A stretch of 21,077 nt of DNA from Fragilaria crotonensis (lineage: Eukaryota > Bacillariophyta > Fragilariophyceae > Fragilariales > Fragilariaceae): contig JAKSYS010000827.1 of NCBI GenBank assembly GCA_022925895.1, positions 1 through 21,077 on the forward strand, given 5' to 3'. The notes under the pieces are model-generated. The model was given only the letters and a program-made list of their open reading frames with translations, ran no database searches and was not told where the DNA came from. The position numbers and the translations under genes are program-made. Shown one piece after another: positions 1-8,011 of the stretch; the first letter of the stretch is position 1, and each line of letters begins with the position of its first letter.

Positions 1-438
1 CATCGCCACTTCATATGTGCGACCAAAATTGTGAATCTTGACCATGTCTGCCAGACTCTACAGTCTACAGTACTTGTGTACGGAGTGCTGACTGCAGTAC
101 TGGAATATCGTGGTGACGTGTCTTCCCCAAGAACGGCATCTGGCATCTGTGATCTTCACGACCTTGGAATCGGAGAGAAAGCAAAGCCCCAAAGGTTGAG
201 AACTTTAGTTTGCGAGTTGCGACCCTCACACCTGATGACAACACGACGCACGTCGCAAAGTGTCATTCGACTTCATCTTATCTCTAGTGCATTACGCAAT
301 AAAGCATCTGGGTATCGTCGTCCCACATACTCCGAGCTCCGAGTATTCGACAGTGACTCGTAGAGTGTTGCTCATTTTGGATTAACTTCACCCTTGACGA
401 ATTGAAATCATCGGATTAAATCATACACACAAGAAAGA
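1..438. other. Upstream region of moaA, no gene seen
   Basis: This is noncoding-looking sequence between the left edge and the moaA start. The only open stretch (31-363, +) begins at a non-ATG codon, is rich in stops in the other frames and shows no recognisable domain or repeat, so it is not called as a gene. The region presumably contains the moaA promoter and 5' leader, but no clear TATA element or other site stands out. Confidence 0.5.
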
Positions 439-1835
439 ATGATTGCAACAGCAAGGTCCATAAATGTGTATGCCGCAAAAGAGCTTGAGTTTCAGATTCG
501 AGCAATTGGCAGCAGGTGCAGAAGACAGTTATCCTCAGCCGTTGCAGCTGCGACTTGTGAACCGCTGCCACAGCCTGGTCTGCCAACACCAATATCCGGA
601 ACATCGACTGCAACCAACCCCGGGAGAGTTCCTCGAACACCTGAAGTTTCGAGACTGGAGGAACTGCGGAAGAAACTGAGTAAAGATGCTCCAGAATTGT
701 CCATTTACAAAACGCTCCCATCCAAAACTTCAAAAGTAGTGCCAGAAGAGAAGAAGAAAGAACAACTCTCTCTACACGAGTTGCTGCAACAGTTACCACC
801 TCTCCCTGTATCGACACCAATTCTGACAGATACATTCAACCGTCCCCATTCCTATCTCCGCATCTCATTAACCGAACGCTGCAATCTTCGATGTCAGTAT
901 TGCATGCCACCCGAAGGCGTCCCACTGTCACCAGAAGCCAACCTACTCCAACGCGATGAAATTTTCAAACTCGCATCGCTCTTTGGGAAACACGGTGTTG
1001 ACAAAATCAGATTGACCGGTGGTGAACCACTCTTACGGAAGAATCTCAAGGAAATTATTTCCGATCTGCGTTCTGTACCATCCATTCATCAAATAGGAAT
1101 GACCACCAACGGCATGACTCTCACTCGACAGTTGGATGATTTGATTGCCGCCGGATTGACTCATGTGAATATCTCTCTCGACACGTTGCACGAATCTAAA
1201 TTTCGGAAACTAACACGCCGTCCAGGATTGGACCGGGTCTTGCAATCGATTCGTGCGGCAGCAGCCGCATTTCCACAGGGACGGGTCAAGATTAATTGTG
1301 TGGTGGTCCGAAACACCAATCATGATGAACTTGTCGACTTTTGCAATCTCACTCGTGAATTGCCCGTCGATGTACGATTCATTGAATGGATGCCATTCTT
1401 GGACAATGGCTGGTCACTCCAAGATGGACTTGTGCCGTATCAAGAAATGTTGGATATAATCCAGTCGTCATCACAAGGAGATAACTTTACATTGCAACGA
1501 GTCGATGATGGTCCCAACGATACAACCAAATGGTGGCGCATTGCCGAGGGTGGATTGGGACGGATTGGATTCATAACGAGCATGTCGAATCATTTCTGTG
1601 GTACTTGCAATCGACTTCGTATTACTGCCGATGGACAAATCAAAGTGTGTCTCTTTGGGAGTTCGAATTGAGTCTCCGTGATGCACTCCGAGATGAACGC
1701 ATTTCCGAAACCGATATCGAACGATTGATCCATTACAGTGTTCAGGGGAAGCACTTTGCTCTTGGAGGACATGGCACAGCACAAGGTATTGCCGATGCCA
1801 ACGACAATCGACCCATGATTCTAATTGGAGGCTAA
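439..1835 (+). CDS. moaA: GTP 3',8-cyclase (MoaA/MOCS1A/CNX2 type), radical SAM, one apparent frameshift
   Basis: MoaA converts GTP to (8S)-3',8-cyclo-GTP, the first step of molybdenum cofactor synthesis; the eukaryotic enzyme usually works in mitochondria. Seen here: a Ser/Arg/Ala-rich N-terminus of about 125 residues that resembles a transit peptide plus linker; the radical-SAM cluster motif TERCNLRCQYCMPPEG (Cys148, 152, 155); TGGEPLLR near residue 193; MTTNG; and the MoaA-specific second cluster FCGTCNRLR...KVCLFG (Cys387, 390, 404). The first frame stops at 1669-1671, right after the last cluster. The expected C-terminus continues in the -1 frame and ends at 1833-1835 with the conserved terminal Gly-Gly. 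One base appears lost near 1664: this copy reads ttcgaa, while the downstream partial copy reads ttccgaa at 19734-19740. With that base the protein would be about 465 aa, normal for a eukaryotic MoaA with a presequence. The ATG at 439 has a good context (aagaATG). Convergent with the carrier remnant downstream. Confidence 0.93.
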
Positions 1836-1993
1836 TAGTTTTGGGATACATTGTTTGCACAATCTGATGGAGACTATTGCTTTCTTTGTCTTAAAAAAGA
1901 ACAAGATAAACTAGTCTCGACATTTCTGCCGCACGACCGAGAATTCTGAGTGTACCTGGTACAATACAGTTGATGACTTGAGGGCGTGATGGG
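1836..1993. other. Convergent 3' intergenic region
   Basis: Short spacer between the moaA stop and the carrier remnant on the opposite strand. Blocks of it are recognisable again at 19912-20095, so it belongs to the duplicated segment. No terminator or RNA gene is recognised. Confidence 0.5.
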
Positions 1994-2257
1994 CTATGAA
2001 ATAATGATGATGCGTTGAAATGAGCCAAGCATCGCGAGAACAGCTACGAAGCCTGCGATGTCCTCGTCCTTGAGGTCCTGTCCCAGGATTTGAACCATGG
2101 TCGTATCTCCACCCTGTCTCGGACTTGCTCGTTGTACTTGAAGTCGAAGCTTGGCCATATCCAATTGACTGGTCAACCTCGAGGACGCCAGCGCTCCAGC
2201 AGTACAAGAGCAGAGGACAATGGATGAGAATGGCAAATCCGCCTGATTATCTGCTTC
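1994..2257 (-). pseudogene. Remnant of mitochondrial carrier gene (third repeat only)
   Basis: The reverse strand encodes a stretch that matches the intact carrier at 20235-21029: LPFSSIVLCSCTAGALAS, then a signature degraded from PLDMTKLRLQVQ to QLDMAKLRLQVQ, then GGDTTMVQILG. It starts where the intact gene has its inter-repeat loop (ADNHTD). It then diverges after an internal deletion, so the final transmembrane helix and the normal stop are missing. No start codon or upstream exons are present. It is a truncated by-product of the local duplication and is not expected to make a working transporter. Confidence 0.85.
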
Positions 2258-2258
2258 T

Positions 2259-2279
2259 TATTACTACTACTACTACTAT
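2259..2279. repeat. (TAC/ACT)n microsatellite
   Basis: About six trinucleotide units lie at the point where similarity between the two direct repeats ends. The following stretch to 2367 contains no recognisable gene and runs directly into the 5' LTR. Confidence 0.7.
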
Positions 2280-2367
2280 GATACCAAAATCCGAGCACTC
2301 CTTCTCAAGTGTTCCTGGCCTCGGAGAAAATTACGAATCTTGTTCGTGCAACCATCGCGCGCGATCT

Positions 2368-2569
2368 TGTTTAATACTGACTATGTGATACTGGTTACTA
2401 TACCACAATTCGCAAGAGGTGTCAACGCGGCGTCAGGATACGATTCGGATTTCTCCAGACGTATCTAATCTAGCACTTATAATACTTTTGTGTTCTTGTT
2501 TTATATCCTCTGTTGCATCCTTTGTTCCTTTTACTATCGCAAGTATATCGTTCCATCCAGATTTATTCA
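2368..2569 (+). repeat. 5' LTR (202 bp)
   Basis: It starts with TG and ends with CA and aligns end to end with 17505-17716. It differs from the 3' LTR by two substitutions (g-T-atct against g-C-atct; gC-aag against gT-aag) and three length differences of 1, 7 and 2 bp, all shorter here. A TATA-like TATAATAC lies at 2478-2485 and could mark the U3 promoter. Confidence 0.95.
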
Positions 2570-2584
2570 GTTTATCAGACCCAA
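2570..2584 (+). promoter_or_regulatory. Candidate minus-strand primer-binding site
   Basis: Immediately after the 5' LTR the sequence reads GTTTATCAGACCC. It shares the core TATCAGA with the TGGTATCAGAG primer-binding site, complementary to initiator-tRNA-Met 3' ends, that many copia elements use. Position supports the call, but the first bases differ from TGG, so the tRNA identity is uncertain. Confidence 0.5.
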
Positions 2585-2585
2585 T

Positions 2586-2885
2586 CAGCAGTATGAAAGA
2601 CGGCTGTAAAGCTGCCGCCCGGCCAGAGAACATGTGTGATGACCGGGCGTGTGATGTGGCACCTAGAAGACGATTAAGGCTGGCCACCGTCATGGGGTCG
2701 TCTTGCCCATCACAATGTCGCTCTGCTTTGATGTCAACAGGCGACGAAATGTGATATGGGAGTTGATCACTCACCATCCGGCATCGACGCCCATGGTCGA
2801 AGTCACCCAACGTGGTGATAGTCGGTGGAGATAAAAGCATGGAGTGTTCCTGATACCTCACCTTATCACCCCTTTGTCGTGTAAG
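2586..2885 (+). other. Copia 5' untranslated leader
   Basis: About 300 bp between the primer-binding site and the gag ATG. It has no convincing ORF on the + strand; the open stretch on the - strand here is a shadow. Packaging signals of the element would be expected here but cannot be recognised. Confidence 0.5.
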
Positions 2886-4434
2886 ATGGAGCCTGAACAG
2901 GTTGGTGATATCGACTTCAATGCCATGTTTCCTGGTGTTGAGAACCATGCTATCCGTTACGTCTTCCATGTTTGTGGTTTGACGGAGATCGCTGCACAGA
3001 CCAGACTTATCGACTTCGAAGGCATCGATGAGGTTGAAGATTTAGCAAATTATACTGATAGAGAGATCGACCAGATGGCTGATCGAAACGCTAAGCGGAA
3101 CCCAGCCAACCAACGTGTTCAGTTTGGCCTGAAAAGGACCAAATACTTGAAAGCCGTGTGCCATTGGGTTCGCAAGAATGTCCGCGAAGGTGCTCCCTGT
3201 GACGTGCGAGAACTAACTCCGGCCTTAATTGCCGAACTTATTCAAGATATGATTGCCAGGGCAAGCCAGAAGGATTCAGATTCCAAGCTTTATTATCCTG
3301 AGGCCTTCTCCGCAACAGATTACAAGAACTGGATTAAGAAAGTGGAGAATTATTTAGATTCGAGAATCGGTAAGTCAGGTGTTCCCCTCAGTTACGTAAT
3401 CCGACCGGCGAATGTTGATCCGGCGGAAGCGCCTGATGAGTATACTCGAGCAATGTGGGCAACATCATTCGAAACGCAGCAGTTTCGCGAAGATAATCGC
3501 GAGGTCTATCACCTATTTAAGGACTTGGTAACAAAAACAGAGGGAGCAACATGGTTCGAAAAGGTCAAGGATGGAGATGGTCGGGCAGCTCACTTACTTC
3601 TTCGAGAACACTATGTTGGTGAGGCTCATGATATGCGCAGGGCGGCGGCTGCAAACGCAAAATTGGAGTCACTCTTTTGGAAGAGTGAGGCTTCCTTCTC
3701 TCGTTTGAGAAGTACTTGACACGCCTCAACGAAGCCTTCAAGGAGCTTGAGGATGCGGGACAGGCCTTATGGGAAGCTCAGAAAGTGACCCATCTTCTAA
3801 AAGGTATACAGAATGATGATATTCAAGTGCAGACGACGATTGGGATCGTACGAAATAGTTTCTTATCTGACTTCGATGGTGCATGCTTGACCCTCTCCCG
3901 CACCATTTCCTCCCGTTTTGCAAGTGTCGAAGCTAACAGACAGAAGCGTCGTATTGGTGCAGTGGAGTCACGTGCTGGCAACCGCAGTGGCCGTGGTTGT
4001 GTACGCGGTCGTGGCGGTAGAGGGGGCCGTGGTGGCGGTCGAGACGGTGGTCGTATGCGGGTCATAATGAATGGTGTCGACGTGACTGATATTTCTCGAA
4101 ACTTTACCTCAGATGAATGGGAAAAAAACTTCGGGCTTGTGGCGGTCATACTTACGTCACGCAACGACGTGAATACCTCAGTGGACGGTATGGAGGCCGA
4201 AACGACAATCGTAGTGGTGGGCGTGGTGGCCGTGGAGCTCGCGGGTCACAAGGTCGAAACGACTCGAACCAATCCACCAATGCCGCTTCAGCCAGCACTC
4301 GAAACGTATCGGCTACGAACACGACGGAGATAGTTGAGTTCGATACATCCACCTCCACAATTGCTTCGCAGGCTTCTACTTCTACTCGTGGCGGTCAATG
4401 TGGTGGCCGTTTTGGTCCACGACGAAGCGACTGA
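2886..4434 (+). CDS. gag: Copia Gag region (nucleocapsid-like, RGG-rich)
   Basis: Gag forms the particle that packages element RNA. I place the start at the ATG at 2886 (MEPEQVGDIDFNAMFPG); the open frame upstream lacks an ATG. The N-terminal part (to about 3720) is an acidic, mostly helical domain with a segment at KLYYPEAFSATDYKNWIKK. The central part (LTRLNEAFKELEDAGQ...LLKGIQ...) is typical of copia Gag (UBN2/Retrotran_gag-like) folds. The C-terminal part has two Arg/Gly-rich tracts (RGRGGRGGRGGGRDGGR and a second after YVTQRREYLSGRYGG). No CCHC zinc knuckle is visible, so the RGG tracts may supply RNA binding. The frame changes by -1 near 3705 (TTT run) and near 4122 (A7 run), and an in-frame TGA lies at 4432-4434. 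Only the part before 3719 is a single open frame. Confidence 0.85.
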
Positions 4435-5062
4435 CTGGAAACCCCAACACCAGAAGATTCACAGGTGTTGGGGCCAGGTAATGTATCGACTGTCGTTTCG
4501 TCAAACAGACATAGAGTTGTCCATGCATTTGGTTCCACTTATACTAACGACGTTACTCCAGGAGACTCAGCCAGGTGTGAACTCGACTCACATGCGGACA
4601 CATGTGTCGCTGGACCAAACTTTATGATCGACGAATTCACTGGCGAGTATTGTGATGTCACCCCTTATTCCAATGACTACAAGCCCATGACAGATGTCCC
4701 AATAGTAAATGCCTCGACTGCCTATACAGATTCTCACACTGGGGGAAACTTTAATTCTGCGGTTTAATCAGGTTCTTTGGTACGGTAAGAAAATGCACAT
4801 GAGTTTGATTAACCCAAATCAGATGAGACATGGTGGGCTGGCAGTCTCTGATGACCCAACTGACTACGACCGTGTCTTTGGGATTACTGCTGGCGACGAT
4901 TTCGTGATTCCTTTTGAGATCGTTGGAACGACAGTTTTCTTCGCATCCCATGTGCCCACACGGTGGGAGTTAGACAACTGCCGTGTGGTAGAGATGACTT
5001 TGGATTCGCCGTGGAACCCGGCGGAGGTGCATATTCGAGGTGTGCGCATCGCCGAGCACTGA
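4435..5062 (+). CDS. Copia aspartic protease region
   Basis: The protease cuts the gag-pol polyprotein. The catalytic motif is CELDSHADTCVAG with the aspartate at 4585-4587; this DSHADT form stands in for the usual D-T/S-G triad. Downstream, MSLINPNQMRHGG and the following beta-rich segment match the spacer between copia protease and integrase. The frame continues from the end of Gag through the TGA at 4432-4434. It shifts by +1 in a G5 run at about 4741-4745 (the only gain in the window) and ends at 5062, where the next domain continues in the -1 frame. Confidence 0.85.
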
Positions 5063-5265
5063 CATTGAGCACAGAACGCTACGTGAAGTATGCGCGCGAA
5101 AATATTCCTCGATGCCCAAACGGTAAGCATTGCCACTGCTGCGATTCCGACATGTCAGTCTTCCATGATGCCACGATGATCACCAAAATGGTAGGGGCGG
5201 TACGTATTGCGACTGCACACCGTGACCCCGATAGCGCGACCCTTTCTTTTCTCGGCTCAAAGGAC
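5063..5265 (+). CDS. Copia integrase, N-terminal part before the nested insertion
   Basis: The frame from about 5063 reads ALTLSTERYVKYARENIP and continues to SFLGSKD at 5265. There it is cut by the nested non-LTR element. The reading frame resumes in phase after the second copy of the 14-bp duplication at 14032 (RHSHVNAETVAKRF). The segment holds a CPNGKHCHCC cluster and the region leading into the integrase zinc-binding domain. A -1 frame change near 5060 separates it from the protease region. Confidence 0.8.
5252..5265. repeat. Target-site duplication, left copy
   Basis: TCGGCTCAAAGGAC is repeated perfectly at 14018-14031. The flanking bases differ on both sides (c/a before, a/c after), so it is exactly 14 bp. 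This length and the clean copia sequence on the outer sides are typical of target-primed reverse transcription. Confidence 0.95.
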
Positions 5266-5356
5266 ACAAATTTGAAGATCGTTATTCCGTACGTACAGTC
5301 TGTCCGCCAACCGAAACCACTACCAACCATACGAAGATTCTCGTTCATCTTCCACC
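5266..5356 (+). promoter_or_regulatory. 5' UTR / presumed internal promoter of the non-LTR element
   Basis: A 91-bp leader lies before the ORF1 ATG. LINEs normally carry an internal promoter here; no specific motif is recognised. Its presence, together with the perfect duplication, indicates that the element was not 5' truncated. Confidence 0.5.
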
Positions 5357-8011
5357 ATGACCGAAGGAGCGGGTCCACCTCTGGAACTTCCAAAGGCAAC
5401 TCTTCCCACCATCTCTGATACCAGATTCGGCTTTCTCACCCAGGAATGGGTGAATCCGCCAGAATCCGTCTTTTACTCGTTGAGAACTGCTGAAGAACAG
5501 CATCGTCTACTCGCAGACGACGATGCTTATCGCCAGACAGTATCCCCACCTCATGGTCCAGATACGTCCATTTGGGAAGGCCCACTACAAACGGCTTTCA
5601 TTTTGATAGAATCTGGAACAACTTCGAATCCGACCCATCTCTCTTATACCAGCTGATTTGGTACACTTTTCTTTACCACGTTGACAGGAAACTTGAAGTC
5701 CCACAGAAACTCGACCACTGGGCTACAATGACAGCTCAGCCTTACCTTGCAATTCATCACCCAAACATCCTCACAATTGACACCCAACGTACCACATGGT
5801 CCATGATCGAGAACGCCCACGAGCCCTGGGTAAAAGTTGGAAACAACAAACGATCGATTGATCAAACAAAGAAAAATCCATTACCTCCAACGCAAACAAG
5901 TCCATCCAAAAATACACAGTATCCGCACCTCCTGTCCCACACAACGCCTACACTACCGAAAAACATACCTCCAATCCCGGAGGAAACCGAAATTGCACAC
6001 GAGACAACAGAGCAGAAAAATGACAATACATCAACGGCATCGTCAGACGCGAAGCAATCCGCACTTATTCCAAACTCAAAGGTTCCCATGAACGACGGTA
6101 CACACAGAGTTACGATTCGTATGAAGATGACCATTGATACGAAGGATATGGACAAAACCAAAACAGAGATCTTCAACACAATCTTAGAACTCTTGGCAGC
6201 TATCTTTTCTGAAGACGATGGATACATCTATCGATGGTCACGCGATGAACTTCTGGACCCGAAGGTCATCGAAGATATGAGTGTCTCCCAACTCCGATCA
6301 TACATGCCAACCATCACAATCCTTCCATCTCAATCCCTTGTTATCTTTGCACTACGATTCGGATTCAGAAACCTGAATCCTACTGCATGGAAAAACAAGT
6401 CAATCACAAAAGAAATACTCAAAGATTTTCAGGCAACCGTTTCCTTCTCTAATTCGATCAGTACAAGCGGAAAATTGGTCATCGCAGGATACATCCTTCT
6501 GAAGTCTCCAAATCTGACGCACAGAATTCGATACAACCAAAGTATCAGAAGCAAATTACCCGACACAACTCCAGGCTTTGATATTTTGCTCCATCGGAGG
6601 ACACCAACAGAACAACAGATCGACCATTTAGCTGTTCAATGTGGAGAAAACCACGTTCACCCTCTTAGTAGCGCACTCGTTGAGTCCTTGACGGAAAAAC
6701 CGCTGGAGTATATATTCCTCGGTTTGCCTTTGCCACAATGACACCAAACGAAGTCATCGAAATCTTTGCAAAACATGACAACTATGTGAAAACTCAAAAG
6801 ATGATACCTCTGTCGCCCTTTATTACAAATCTGGATACCCTTAGAACTGAACACGGGGAAACAACAATCGAAAGGACAACAAGACAATGGGCCATGACAG
6901 TTAAAGCAGCAGATGGAAGCAATGCAAAATGCGACGTAGTTAACGGCGGTTACGACCAGCGGGCATACTTACTTGTACCACCAAAAAACGAAGCCGTCGC
7001 ATGAAAAGCATTCGAAGAATACAGAAGTCGGGTTTTCCCTTTCAATCAGAGAGAAACCAGATTCAGAGAAAGCATCGGACCTCCTGCGATTATCCATGTA
7101 TCAACCCAAGTCAAATCGAGTCTCGAAGTCTTTAAATCGCTCTCTGCATCGGAAGTTTGGCAAAGAGCACCAGCGGCAGTTCGACAGGAGCAGAAGACTT
7201 CAACACAAACGGAGCACCACAATACCGACCATAGTTCCATATCATCATCTGAATCAAACTCAGCATCTATGAATACCAACACAAGTTTCATCCGAGGACA
7301 AGACAAAATCATGCCAACAATGAATAGCAATTCAAAAAGAAGGCACGAAATGCTGAAGACCATGCAACATGAAGACACAACAAACGCCACAGCATCGACT
7401 AGATCCGGCAGGACATCGGCAATGAATTCCACATACCAAGCTCGCTTGATCGAACTCGAAGAAATGATAAAGAAACAGCAAACCGAAAATGCGAAATCGG
7501 CTGAGGCCACATCGGAAAGTATAATGATCCTCGAAGAAAAATTGGTACGATCACTGGAAAGTCAACTCGCTTTGGGCAACAACATGAACCAAATGAAGGA
7601 ACAACTTCAGACACAATTGGATAAAATAATGGCAGCCGTCACAAACCTAACAGAGGCTGCTGTCTTAACGTCCCAATCCGCCCAACCTATAAGCAACGAC
7701 AACAACGATATCGAAATGACGGAACTCGACTCAGCCCAGTCTACGTCGACAAAAACATCAGACACAAGTGAATCATCAAACAAAGTGAATTCGCCGGAAA
7801 AAAGAAACCACGTCCCGAAACAAATGACAACACAGTATCAAGTCAAGACAGCAACACCAATGCACCAGAAGTACAAGAAGAAGACTCACATATGCAGCTC
7901 GCAACAACAGCAGATCAACAAGACAATCAACTCTCATACCTAAACGAGATTTCCACTACCTTGGAGGCACGATACACAACAAATGCTCAAGGAAGTGGAC
8001 AGGAGACATGA
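5357..8011 (+). CDS. ORF1 protein of the non-LTR element (large, coiled coil)
   Basis: ORF1p of LINEs is an RNA-binding chaperone that coats the element RNA. The start is the ATG at 5357 (context ccaccATG). Frames run 5357 to about 5596, then -1 (TTT run), then -1 at about 6720 (ctcgg), then -1 at about 7803 (A6 run), ending at TGA 8009-8011; the full span is about 885 codons. A TGA at 7002-7004 lies in frame. The middle part (about 6090-6750) looks like a folded domain: GTHRVTIRMKM, LVIFALRFGFRN, VSFSNSISTSGKLVIAGYILLKSP. I recognise no RRM, PHD or zinc knuckle. A C-terminal coiled coil follows (about 7440-7660; ELEEMIKKQQ..., ILEEKLVRSLE..., MKEQLQTQLDKIM), suggesting multimers, and then a Ser/Thr/Gln-rich tail. 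Its stop overlaps the ORF2 start as ATGA. Function is assigned by position and coiled coil, not by a recognised family. Confidence 0.8.

Larger units (their letters stand above)
1476..2257 (+). repeat. Direct repeat, copy 1 (moaA 3' end + carrier 3' part)
   Basis: This segment is repeated in the same orientation at about 19575-20541. Matching landmarks include gatggtcccaacgatac, the moaA tail ending in ggaggctaa, and the antisense carrier block running from cccaggatttgaaccatggt to gattatctgct. Copy 1 keeps the complete moaA end but has lost about 240 bp that copy 2 has between caagcatcgcg and cctgcga, including the carrier C-terminus. Similarity stops at about 2257, where a trinucleotide repeat begins. 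Confidence 0.88.

Noticed and set aside
31-363. 110-codon open stretch on + at the left edge
   Set aside because: It starts at a non-ATG codon, has no recognisable domain or biased composition, and lies in the moaA upstream region.
2433-2969. 178-codon open stretch on - across the 5' LTR and copia leader
   Set aside because: It overlaps an LTR and the gag start antisense, with no domain; the LTR, leader and sense gag explain the sequence better.
7002-7004. TGA as selenocysteine or reassigned codon
   Set aside because: moaA, LRR and ORF2 use TGG for Trp and the carrier and ORF1 end with TGA; no selenoprotein context is visible.
7046-7510. 154-codon hydrophobic open stretch on - inside LINE ORF1
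   Set aside because: It is antisense to the Ser/Asn/Gln-rich and coiled-coil coding region, whose reverse complement is naturally hydrophobic; no independent support.
7797-7803. A-run in ORF1 as a ribosomal slippage site
   Set aside because: The run is not phased for tandem slippage (GAA AAA AGA), and a one-base contraction is simpler.
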